Shown in pieces: positions 8,769-16,509 of a stretch of 57,520 nt of DNA. Origin of the DNA: an uncultured Bacteroidales bacterium (GTDB lineage Bacteria > Bacteroidota > Bacteroidia > Bacteroidales > UBA932); assembly GCA_944326245.1 (NCBI GenBank), contig CALVDF010000017.1:1-57520 (forward strand), in the 5' to 3' direction. The notes beneath the pieces are model-generated. The model was given only the letters and a program-made list of their open reading frames with translations. It searched no databases and was not told the origin of the DNA. The first letter of the stretch is position 1. Every line of letters starts with the position of its first letter. Made by a program: the position numbers and the translations under genes.

Positions 8769-10049
8769 TTAATTCAACAATGACAAATATATTTGTTTGA
8801 TTTTCTGTGCTGCGTTGTTCCACTTGAGGGCGTTGACCTCTTCCAGACCGCAGCGTGAGGCCATATCTCCCAGTGCAGGATATCTGAGCAGCCCGTATAT
8901 GGCATCAGCCATGGCGTCTATGTCCCAGAAATCCACTTTGAGCGAATGTTTCAGGACTTCTGCGACTCCCGACTGCTTGGAAATTATGGTGGGGACCCCC
9001 GATCTCATCGCCTCCAGGGGTGATATACCGAATGGTTCTGATACTGACGGCATCACATAGACATCGGATATGGCGAACATCTTCTGCACATCTGCCCCGC
9101 GCAGGAAACCTGTGAAGTGGAACCTGTCCGATATGCCCAGTTTGGCTACACGACGGATGGAACGGTTGAGCAGATCTCCGCTGCCTGCCATCACGAAACG
9201 TACATTCTTGTAATATTTGAGAACCTTGTTGGCAGCCTCTATGAAATACTCGGGCCCCTTCTGGAAAGTGATACGTCCGAGGAATGTAACCACTTTCTCC
9301 GGGACTCCGCGGTGCACGTCCACATCATCGCGTCCGCTGAAATCCACGGCGTTATGGACAGTCACGACCTTGTCCGGAGATATTCCGTACCTGGTAATGA
9401 CCGTATTGCGTGTCAGGTTGCTTACTGTTATCACCTTGTCTGCAGCCTCCATGCCCATTTTCTCCAGAGCATAGACCTGGGTGTTTATATTTTCCCCTGA
9501 ACGGTCGAACTCAGTCGCATGGACATGCACTACCAATGGTTTGCCCGTCAACCTCTTGGCCGCTACACCGGCAGCGTATGTAAGCCAGTCGTGGGCGTGG
9601 ATGATGTCAAAATCATTCTGCAGGGCTATCGTACCGCCGACCAGAGCATAGCGCGCGACTTCTTCCATCAGATTCGTACCGTACTTCCCTGAGAATTTAT
9701 ACTTCTGCTTGAAATTGATTTTGAACTCCTTGGCCTGATTGTGCCTGTCTTCCTCGACCATCTCGGTGAAGTCTTCGGGGTCAACATAAGGCACCATGTT
9801 GGAGCCTATCCTAAGGAAATTGATCCTTTCCAGGAAATCGACGGGACTGCACTTGATGTCCGTAGCCTCTACATCGCTTGCATTGATGATGTGCGCTACC
9901 CGGCTGTCCTCATCTCCAGATGCCGAGGGCATTACGAAAAGTACATCCACATCGTTGTTGGCCAAGCCCCTTACCATACCGTAGCAGGCAGTGCCGAGTC
10001 CCCCTGAGATATGCGGCGGGAACTCCCATCCGAACATTAATACTTTCAT
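8769..10049 (-). CDS. GT4 family glycosyltransferase (glycogen/starch synthase-like)
   Basis: 426 residues, cytoplasmic GT-B fold. The N-terminus MKVLMFGWEFPPHISGGLGT is the glycine-rich acceptor-side loop seen in glycogen/starch synthase-like GT4 enzymes. IIHAHDWLTYAAG follows, then GRITFQKGPEYFIEA, and the donor-binding E-x7-E motif in SVSEPFGISPLEAMRSGVPT. The ATG overlaps the debranching enzyme stop by 4 bp, so the two are translationally coupled. The family would transfer a glucose unit from a nucleotide sugar to a glucan or another acceptor. Since the operon already contains a synthase fusion, this gene may prime chains or make a different glucan; that is inference. Confidence 0.88.
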   Translation of the reverse strand: MKVLMFGWEFPPHISGGLGTACYGMVRGLANNDVDVLFVMPSASGDEDSRVAHIINASDVEATDIKCSPVDFLERINFLRIGSNMVPYVDPEDFTEMVEEDRHNQAKEFKINFKQKYKFSGKYGTNLMEEVARYALVGGTIALQNDFDIIHAHDWLTYAAGVAAKRLTGKPLVVHVHATEFDRSGENINTQVYALEKMGMEAADKVITVSNLTRNTVITRYGISPDKVVTVHNAVDFSGRDDVDVHRGVPEKVVTFLGRITFQKGPEYFIEAANKVLKYYKNVRFVMAGSGDLLNRSIRRVAKLGISDRFHFTGFLRGADVQKMFAISDVYVMPSVSEPFGISPLEAMRSGVPTIISKQSGVAEVLKHSLKVDFWDIDAMADAIYGLLRYPALGDMASRCGLEEVNALKWNNAAQKIKQIYLSLLN

Positions 10050-11989
10050 TTCTCCTCCGTTTTATATTTGTTGACAAGGTATTCGGAACGAAGCAGTGAG
10101 GCAGTGGCAACTGCACTCGAAATGGCACCGTGAGGGTTGTGTGGAGGATCGCCGTCGTAAAGCTCACATATCGCTCCGACTCCGTGACGCTCGATGTCCT
10201 CCTCGAATGCGTCAATAAGCTCTGTTGCCCTGCGTGAGAACATCTCTCCGTAGAGCTTGAACATGGCCTCGATATAGAATGTCAGCAGCCAGACCCTGGT
10301 AGAGCCCTGGTGATATGCATGATCCCGCTGGTCCTGGTTGCCGTCGTAGACTCCTTTGTACAGAGGGTTCTTAGGGGCGAGAGTCCTTATGCCGCGGGCA
10401 GTAAGCAACTCTTTCTTCACTGACTCCATAATCTTGCCCTTGACTTCCTCCGTCAGCGGCGAATAATCCAGACAGCATGCAAACATCTGGTTGGGACGGG
10501 TGAAGACGTTCTGGCCGTTTTCATCTACATAGTCCGCCAGATGCTGACGCTCTTCACACCAGAACACATTGTAATAACTTGCATCCAGCTTATCCTTCAA
10601 TGTCTGCAGACTGTATATATACCTGGTATCCGAGCCGTACTTTGTTTCCATATCTATGGTATAGCTTATGGCATTGTACCAGAAAGCATTGGTTTCCACC
10701 TGGAAACCTCCGCGTTCAGTTACGGGGGCGCCGTCCTTGTCATAGGCATTCATCCATGTCATGGCCACACCGTTCATACGTGCCCAGAGCAGACCGTTGT
10801 CTTCAAGGGTCACACCCATGCGGCCCCCGTCTATAAAGCTCTTCAGAATCGGTTTAAGCCGCTTGCGGTACTTGAGCCACGTACCCTGCTCGTCTCCTGT
10901 GAAACGGGCATACTGCTGTATTACCCAGAAAAGCCACAGGGCCGCTTCAGCCTGTTTGGAACCATGAAGAAGCTGATGGCCGTATATCTTGAAAGTACTT
11001 TCGAGGATCTCGTCAAACTGAGCCGTGTCTCCGTCAGTAAACAATGTCAGCCCCGGCAAGGCTATGAGAGTTTCACGCAGTCCTTTGCCGAGCCATGTAT
11101 ATCCCGCATATATTTCCTTGATGCCCTTGCCGCTGCTTACTATGAACTGCTTGGCAGCACGGTGCAGACAGTCGTCGTAGCTCTGGAGGGATATTCTCTT
11201 GGCCGCCTCCCGGGTGAAGACTCCGGAGAGTCCCTTGGTCGCAACCGGTGCGGTAGACACCGATACTATCACTGACTCCCCTTTCTTGATGGGAAGATCG
11301 AAATATCCGGGCGTATAGAGGTCTTCCTGATAGAGGAATCCGCGACGTTTTTCTTCCAGATACTCGATATTGTAATACCAGTCAGGATTGTGGAAATAGT
11401 CATTCTGCTTGTTCAGCTGGAGGTTGACTGTAGGGAAACCGTCATAAAGCCTGTACGCGGCTCCGTTCTCTACTACAGAATATCCGCGGTCTGCATCTTC
11501 GTTGGCATGGGTCAGTGCATGGATCTCCCTGAATGAAAGGAACGGTCTAAGACGCAATGTGGTCGCCGAATGCGCATCCAGCAGGGTATACTTTATAAGC
11601 AACTGTTCCTTGTTGTGGAGAAAAAGCATGGACTTGCTGAAGAGAATACCTCCTACCCTATAAGTCGTCGTGGGGTACTTGTCGAACTCGAAATCCACGA
11701 TATATTTGTGTCCGCGCGGCTCGTAGTTGTTCTTGCCGTAACAGTGAATGCCGAGATTGAATTCCCGGCCATGCTGGATAAGCGTCTCATCCAGCGAAGA
11801 CAGAAGGACATACCTTCTGTTGTCGAAATTCTTGACGGGGAGCACAAAAAGACCGTGGTATTTGCGGGTATTGCAACCTACTAGAGTAGTGTTCAGATAT
11901 CCGCCGGTCTTATTGGTGGCGAGCACTTCCCTCACCAGAGAGTACTCCAGATTCACCAGTTCTTCTTTGTCAAATTTAAGATACGACAT
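10046..11989 (-). CDS. Glycogen debranching enzyme (amylo-alpha-1,6-glucosidase type, GDE N and C domains)
   Basis: 647 residues, cytoplasmic. The N-terminal beta-sandwich part begins with EWLVTNGxGGY-like LVREVLATNKTGGYLNTT, NTRKYHGLFV and SLDETL, typical of the bacterial/archaeal GDE N-domain. The C-terminal (alpha/alpha)6 domain contains YAGYTWLGKGLRETLIALPGL, WARMNGVAMTWMNAY and DQRDHAYHQGSTRVWLL, matching GH133-like debranching enzymes. It should hydrolyse alpha-1,6 branch stubs so that the phosphorylase can continue. It lies 18 bp after glgB and overlaps the GT4 gene by 4 bp. Confidence 0.93.
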   Translation of the reverse strand: MSYLKFDKEELVNLEYSLVREVLATNKTGGYLNTTLVGCNTRKYHGLFVLPVKNFDNRRYVLLSSLDETLIQHGREFNLGIHCYGKNNYEPRGHKYIVDFEFDKYPTTTYRVGGILFSKSMLFLHNKEQLLIKYTLLDAHSATTLRLRPFLSFREIHALTHANEDADRGYSVVENGAAYRLYDGFPTVNLQLNKQNDYFHNPDWYYNIEYLEEKRRGFLYQEDLYTPGYFDLPIKKGESVIVSVSTAPVATKGLSGVFTREAAKRISLQSYDDCLHRAAKQFIVSSGKGIKEIYAGYTWLGKGLRETLIALPGLTLFTDGDTAQFDEILESTFKIYGHQLLHGSKQAEAALWLFWVIQQYARFTGDEQGTWLKYRKRLKPILKSFIDGGRMGVTLEDNGLLWARMNGVAMTWMNAYDKDGAPVTERGGFQVETNAFWYNAISYTIDMETKYGSDTRYIYSLQTLKDKLDASYYNVFWCEERQHLADYVDENGQNVFTRPNQMFACCLDYSPLTEEVKGKIMESVKKELLTARGIRTLAPKNPLYKGVYDGNQDQRDHAYHQGSTRVWLLTFYIEAMFKLYGEMFSRRATELIDAFEEDIERHGVGAICELYDGDPPHNPHGAISSAVATASLLRSEYLVNKYKTEEK

Positions 11990-12006
11990 ATACCTTTATT
12001 TATATG

Positions 12007-13983
12007 TTACTTTCTTTTCAGGACTATGGCAGACCTGCTCGGCAGGTAAACGGAAAGTGTGTCACAGCCTTCACTGTCTCTCACCGTAATGTGAGCTACA
12101 GCTTCATCATTTCTCCCATACCCTCCAAATGCAGGCGCATCTGTATCAAGAACTTGCCTGTATTCTCCGGCCGGTGCGCGGAATGTGAAGCCTGCCACCG
12201 ACTCAGAAGGGTGGAAATTCAGCGCAAAGATAAAACATCCTCTTGCAAATATCAAAACTTTTCGGCCCTCATCCACATAAAGCTGCACCGGTCTCTCGGC
12301 CAATATCGCGTTCTCGGAAAAGAGGTGTATCATGGCCCGGTCAAACTGCCACAATTCCCCGTACCGGAGATCAGGATTGTCGCACAGGGACCACTGGCGG
12401 CGTGCATAGAAATAGGACCAGCCGTTTCCTTCGCGCGGAAAGTCTATCCATTCCGGATGCCCGAACTCGTTGCCCATGAAATTGAGGTAACCGTCACCGG
12501 CCGTAGCAATGGTTACCAGACGAATCATCTTGTGCAGGGCCATACCGCGCTCTACCGTGAGATTCTGTGAGGATTTGTTCATGGCTGTATACATCTCCTT
12601 GTCCATAAGGCGGAAGATGATGGTCTTGTCCCCCACAAGAGCCTGGTCGTGGCATTCCGCATAGGAAACAGTACGTTCGTCTGCCCTCTTGTTGGTAAGC
12701 TCGTAATAGATCTCGCCCATGCTCCAGTCCTCGTCCCTTCTCTCCTTTATCCATTTTATCCAGTGATCGGCGATGCCCATGCTCAGACGGAAGTCGAAGC
12801 CTATGCCTCCTACCCCGACAGGGGCTGCAAGTCCCGGCATGCCGCTGACATCCTCAGCTATCGTAATCGCCCTCGGATTGATTTCCTTCACCATCATGTT
12901 GGCAAGCCCGAGATACAGCAGGGCGTCTTCATCCTCGTTTCCGTCGAAATAGCATGAGTAGTCGGTAAAATCCTTCCCCAGTCCGTGGTCCAGATATATC
13001 ATACTCGTAACGCCGTCGAAACGGAACCCGTCCATGTGATACTCCTCCATCCAGAACTTGATGTTGGACAGAAGGAAAAACACTGTCGACGGCTTGCCGT
13101 AGTTGAAACATCTTGACCCCCATGCAGGATGCCGGCCCCTCGCTCCGGCGTGACAGTATATGTACTCTGTCCCGTCCAGCATGCCTATGCCCTCTACCTC
13201 GTTGTCCACAGCATGGGAATGCACGAGATCCATTACAACCGCAATGCCCATGCCGTGGGCTTCGTCGACCAGCGCCTTGAACTCCTCAGGAGTCCCGAAG
13301 CGTGAGCTAAGCGCAAAGAAGTTGGATACCTGGTAGCCGAAGGAGCCGTAGTACGGATGTTCCTGCAGGGCCATGATCTGCAAGGTATTGTACCCCAGAG
13401 CGGATACTCTCGGAAGCACATTGGTGCGGAATTCATCGAAGGTTGCGACCTTTTCCTCCTCGGAGCTCATTCCTATGTGGGCCTCATAGATCAGAGGATA
13501 ACGGTTATGAGGTACAAATCTGGAATGCTTCCATCTGTACTTTCTGGCCGGAAGCCATACCTGAGCCGAGAAAATCTTGGTCACCGGATCCTGGACGCAA
13601 CGGGTCGCATAGGCAGGCAACCGTTCTCCGGCTCCCCCGTTCCACTCTACGTACCATTTGAACAGAGAGCCGTGCGGAACTTCCGATGCAGGCAGGCGAA
13701 GTTCCCAATTGCCGCTGCCGGTACTCTTCAAGCGGTAGCGTTCATCCTTCTTCCACCCGTTCAAATCCCCTATCAGATAGACGGCAGTGGCATTCGGAGC
13801 CCATTCCCTGAAGACTACTTCCTTTTTGTCGGCATGCACGCCGTAATACAGATGGTTGTTTGCGGCATCCGCTATCCTGCGTCCATACCCTGCAAGCTCC
13901 TGTTTTCTGATTATCAGCTGTCTGTAACGGTTTTCTATCTGGCTCCTGTACGGTGCCAGATACAGATCTGTGTCGTAAATCAT
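12007..13983 (-). CDS. glgB: 1,4-alpha-glucan branching enzyme (GH13)
   Basis: 658 residues. An N-terminal carbohydrate-binding CBM48-like domain (about 50-150, with VVFREWAPNATAVYLIGDLNGW) precedes a GH13 barrel. The barrel shows VMDLVHSHAV, the nucleophile motif DGFRFDGV (Asp323), the acid/base motif TIAEDVSG (Glu377) and SYAECHDQALVGDKT. The form is closer to eukaryotic-type branching enzymes than to E. coli GlgB. It introduces alpha-1,6 branches into glycogen in the cytoplasm. It is the first glycan gene of the block, 35 bp downstream of xseB. No promoter was seen in that gap, so it is probably transcribed from upstream of xseB. Confidence 0.95.
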   Translation of the reverse strand: MIYDTDLYLAPYRSQIENRYRQLIIRKQELAGYGRRIADAANNHLYYGVHADKKEVVFREWAPNATAVYLIGDLNGWKKDERYRLKSTGSGNWELRLPASEVPHGSLFKWYVEWNGGAGERLPAYATRCVQDPVTKIFSAQVWLPARKYRWKHSRFVPHNRYPLIYEAHIGMSSEEEKVATFDEFRTNVLPRVSALGYNTLQIMALQEHPYYGSFGYQVSNFFALSSRFGTPEEFKALVDEAHGMGIAVVMDLVHSHAVDNEVEGIGMLDGTEYIYCHAGARGRHPAWGSRCFNYGKPSTVFFLLSNIKFWMEEYHMDGFRFDGVTSMIYLDHGLGKDFTDYSCYFDGNEDEDALLYLGLANMMVKEINPRAITIAEDVSGMPGLAAPVGVGGIGFDFRLSMGIADHWIKWIKERRDEDWSMGEIYYELTNKRADERTVSYAECHDQALVGDKTIIFRLMDKEMYTAMNKSSQNLTVERGMALHKMIRLVTIATAGDGYLNFMGNEFGHPEWIDFPREGNGWSYFYARRQWSLCDNPDLRYGELWQFDRAMIHLFSENAILAERPVQLYVDEGRKVLIFARGCFIFALNFHPSESVAGFTFRAPAGEYRQVLDTDAPAFGGYGRNDEAVAHITVRDSEGCDTLSVYLPSRSAIVLKRK

Positions 13984-14017
13984 AAGCTGTTATTTTTTAG
14001 TATAGTTCGTTAAACTG

Positions 14018-14221
14018 TCACTGTTCCTCCAGAATCCGGCCGATGCTCTCCTCGCTTTCCTTGAGCATCCGGCGGCAATATTTCAACAGTTCCGCAGCCT
14101 CCTTCACTTTTGCCGGTATATCCCCTATCGCCGTCTGGGGATTCTCTATCTCGGCCACTGTCTTCTCAAGACGCCCGAGCGCCTCCTCGTAATTCATGTC
14201 CTTAAGTTCCATTTCAGTCAT
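14018..14221 (-). CDS. xseB: Exodeoxyribonuclease VII small subunit
   Basis: 67 residues from ATG 14221. It matches XseB in length and in the pattern YEEALGRLEKTVAEIE, a conserved helical hairpin, then a charged C-terminus. The small subunit joins XseA to form a nuclease that degrades single-stranded DNA ends. A longer frame upstream to 14275 is possible, but it would add residues not seen in the family and cover the likely promoter, so I chose 14221. The large subunit gene xseA is not adjacent, although in many bacteria the pair is together. Confidence 0.85.
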   Translation of the reverse strand: MTEMELKDMNYEEALGRLEKTVAEIENPQTAIGDIPAKVKEAAELLKYCRRMLKESEESIGRILEEQ

Positions 14222-14236
14222 GTTTCGATTACCGAT

Positions 14237-14266
14237 GCAATTTACTAAAAAAACGGTTACACACAA
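14237..14266 (-). promoter_or_regulatory. Putative promoter for xseB-glg block
   Basis: On the minus strand TTG at 14266-14264 is separated by 19 bp from TAAATTGC at 14244-14237, which matches 7 of 8 positions of a TAnnTTTG -7 box. The spacing is the usual one for Bacteroidetes housekeeping promoters, and the site lies 16 bp upstream of the chosen xseB ATG. Confidence 0.45.
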
Positions 14267-14291
14267 CAACTGCAACTACAATGAGCATAAA

Positions 14292-14327
14292 ACAAGGAAG
14301 GCTGATGTCACCATCAGCCTTCCTTGT
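14292..14327 (-). terminator. Intrinsic terminator of tRNA-Leu
   Basis: A perfect 16-bp inverted repeat with a 4-base loop: ACAAGGAAGGCTGATG pairs with CATCAGCCTTCCTTGT. On the minus strand it is followed by TTTTAT. It starts at the tRNA discriminator base, so tRNA end and terminator stem share one base. Confidence 0.85.
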
Positions 14328-14410
14328 GCCCGGAACAGGACTCGAACCTGCACAGCCTTTCGGCCACTAGTCCCTGAAACTAGCGTGTCTACCAATTTCA
14401 CCATCCGGGC
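14327..14410 (-). tRNA. tRNA-Leu (anticodon CAG)
   Basis: The minus-strand sequence starts GCCCGGA, which pairs with TCCGGGC before discriminator A. The D arm contains AAATTGGTAGACACG. The anticodon stem and loop are CTAGT-TTCAGGG-ACTAG, giving anticodon CAG, which reads CUG codons. A long variable arm (TGGCCGAAAGGCTG region) and T arm CAGGTTCGAGTCCTG complete a class II tRNA, as expected for leucine. CCA is not encoded: the trailer after A reads CAAGG. Confidence 0.95.
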
Positions 14411-14482
14411 AGACACTTTCCCTCAAACGGGAGTGCAAAGATAGTATTTTTTCCCGAACTTGTACACTTTAAGTACAAAATT

Positions 14483-16066
14483 CTACTGCCGTGCGACCTC
14501 TATGACATTGTCAATCTCAGCGATGATAGGATAGAAAGCCCTGTCGTCCAGGGGGGAATACCTTCCGACCAGAGCCCTTATCTGGACCATGACGATGTCT
14601 CCGGATATATCCCACTGGTGCGGATCCACGGCAATTCCACGGCCGGCGAGGTAGGACTTGAATCCGTTTTCAAGATCCATGCTGTCCAGCAGGTCCGAAA
14701 GTTCTTCCAGTGTTTCCGCTTTCCGCAGCTGCGGGCGGTACCTGTCGGCGGCTTCCGCGGCATACTTGACGGCCAGCGCCTGACGGTTTATCCTGACCAG
14801 CAGGTCCGTGACACCTACTGTGTCGACCGGCACGAACACATCGGGAATGATTCCACCGCCACCGTAGACAACCTTGCCGCCTGGAGTGACGTAGCTGAGC
14901 GAATCATTGCGCTGTATGCTGTCCGCATTGGTCATCTCCCCATGCTCGTATCTTTCGTAGATATCGTATACATACCCCATTTCGTCACCTGGAGTGTAGG
15001 GCTTCTGAATGCAACGCCCGGTAGCCGTGTAGAAACGGGCCACTGTGAGACGTATGCCTGAATTGTCGGAGAAGAATATGGGTTCCTGCACCATTCCCTT
15101 GCCGTACGTCCTGCGGCCGTATATCGTTCCCCGGTCGTTGTCCTGCATTGCCCCTGCGAAAATCTCGCTCGATGATGCACTCCCCTCGTTGACCAGCACG
15201 CTCAACTGTATGTCCTGGCACTTGCCGCTTCCGTCCGCATAGAAATTCTGCCGCGGGCGGTGTGCCCCTTCCATATAGACGATAAGACTGCCTTCGGGGA
15301 GAAATTCGTTAGACAGCAGCAGGGCCTGGTCCAGATATCCTCCGGTATTGTCCCTGAGGTCAAAGATAAGTCTGGTCATGCCGGAATCGAGCAGTGCGGG
15401 CAAGGCTGCGGAGAACTCAGCATAGCTTGTACGTGTAAACTTGGACAGTTTCATGTACCCGGTAGTGTCATCCATCATATAGGCCACGTCTATACTCTTG
15501 ACCGGTATCTTGTCCCTTACTACGTCAAACTCCACCATCTCCCTGTCCCTCATTATGTCCAGATGCACAGTTGTGCCGGATACCCCTTTGAGCATGCCGA
15601 CCAGCGAATCCTGGTCTATCTTTACACCGGCGACTGTCCTGCCGTCCACTGCCATTATCCTGTCCCCGGACATAAGGCCTGCCCGTTCAGACGGTCCGCC
15701 GGCTATCACACTGATGATTATTGCAGTATCCTCAGGTACATTGAATGTCACGCCTATTCCGTCAAAATTTCCTTCCAGCTCGGCGTTGGCTTCTTCCAGG
15801 TTCTTCGGAGGCAGATATACGGAGTGCGGATCCAGTTCCTTGAGCAGAAGGGGAAGGATGTCCTCCGTTATCTTGCCGTAGTCTATGGAATCAACGTAAT
15901 TTTCCTCTATCTGGTCCAGGACCAGCCTGATTTTGTCCCAGCCGTGTCCGGCCGCAAGCATCCTTTCCCTCTCCTGCCTGTTGTACATCACTTTTGTGAC
16001 GATACTGCCGAGGAGTATCATGATCAGCGACCAGAGGACCGCCCTAAGAATATTGTACCGGTTCAT
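14483..16066 (-). CDS. S41 family C-terminal processing peptidase
   Basis: 527 residues. An N-terminal membrane anchor (about 8-27, RAVLWSLIMILLGSIVTKV) places it in the periplasm. An N-terminal helical part with ENYVDSIDYGKI and DPHSVYLPP leads into a PDZ domain at about 95-185 (GIGVTFNV, GGPSERAGLMSGDRIMAVDG). The S41 core has the serine in NEGSASSSEIFAGA (about Ser298) and the lysine in RRTYGKGMVQ (Lys323), the classic Ser/Lys dyad spacing of 25. It should trim or degrade periplasmic proteins from their C-termini. Its ATG overlaps the stop of the dCMP deaminase gene by 4 bp. Confidence 0.93.
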   Translation of the reverse strand: MNRYNILRAVLWSLIMILLGSIVTKVMYNRQERERMLAAGHGWDKIRLVLDQIEENYVDSIDYGKITEDILPLLLKELDPHSVYLPPKNLEEANAELEGNFDGIGVTFNVPEDTAIIISVIAGGPSERAGLMSGDRIMAVDGRTVAGVKIDQDSLVGMLKGVSGTTVHLDIMRDREMVEFDVVRDKIPVKSIDVAYMMDDTTGYMKLSKFTRTSYAEFSAALPALLDSGMTRLIFDLRDNTGGYLDQALLLSNEFLPEGSLIVYMEGAHRPRQNFYADGSGKCQDIQLSVLVNEGSASSSEIFAGAMQDNDRGTIYGRRTYGKGMVQEPIFFSDNSGIRLTVARFYTATGRCIQKPYTPGDEMGYVYDIYERYEHGEMTNADSIQRNDSLSYVTPGGKVVYGGGGIIPDVFVPVDTVGVTDLLVRINRQALAVKYAAEAADRYRPQLRKAETLEELSDLLDSMDLENGFKSYLAGRGIAVDPHQWDISGDIVMVQIRALVGRYSPLDDRAFYPIIAEIDNVIEVARQ

Positions 16067-16485
16067 AGATTATCGTATTTGCACACCTCGATTCCGGCCC
16101 GTCGAAGCAGTTCTATACCGTCCCTGACACTGTATTCCATCACATACACTACCCTGCGGATACCGGCCTGTATGATCAGCTTTGCGCATTCCATGCACGG
16201 GGCATCGGTCACATACAGGGTCGCACCCTCGCTGTTGTTGCCTGATTTTGCCACCTTTGTGATGGCATTGGCCTCGGCATGCAGCACGTACGGTTTGGTC
16301 TTGCCTGTTGCGGGATCCTCGCAGATATTCTCGAAACCGGCGGGGGTCCCGTTGAAACCGTCCGAGATGATCATCCTGTCCTTGACCAGCAGGGCTCCTA
16401 CCTTCCTGCGGGTACAGTAGGAATTCTTGGCCCATACCCTGGCCATTTCCAGATAACTGCGGTCAAACTGCTCTTGCTTTGTCAT
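16063..16485 (-). CDS. dCMP deaminase family protein
   Basis: 140 residues with the zinc signature of cytidine/deoxycytidylate deaminases: HAEANAI (zinc His and catalytic Glu) and PCMECAKLI (two zinc Cys). KVGALLVKDRMIISDGFNGTPAG near the N-terminus is characteristic of the dCMP deaminase / ComEB type rather than tRNA adenosine deaminases. It converts dCMP to dUMP for dTMP synthesis in the cytoplasm. It overlaps the S41 protease gene by 4 bp and lies 24 bp downstream of the acyl-CoA synthetase gene. Confidence 0.93.
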   Translation of the reverse strand: MTKQEQFDRSYLEMARVWAKNSYCTRRKVGALLVKDRMIISDGFNGTPAGFENICEDPATGKTKPYVLHAEANAITKVAKSGNNSEGATLYVTDAPCMECAKLIIQAGIRRVVYVMEYSVRDGIELLRRAGIEVCKYDNL

Positions 16486-16509
16486 ATATGGATTTTTGAT
16501 ATACTGTGG

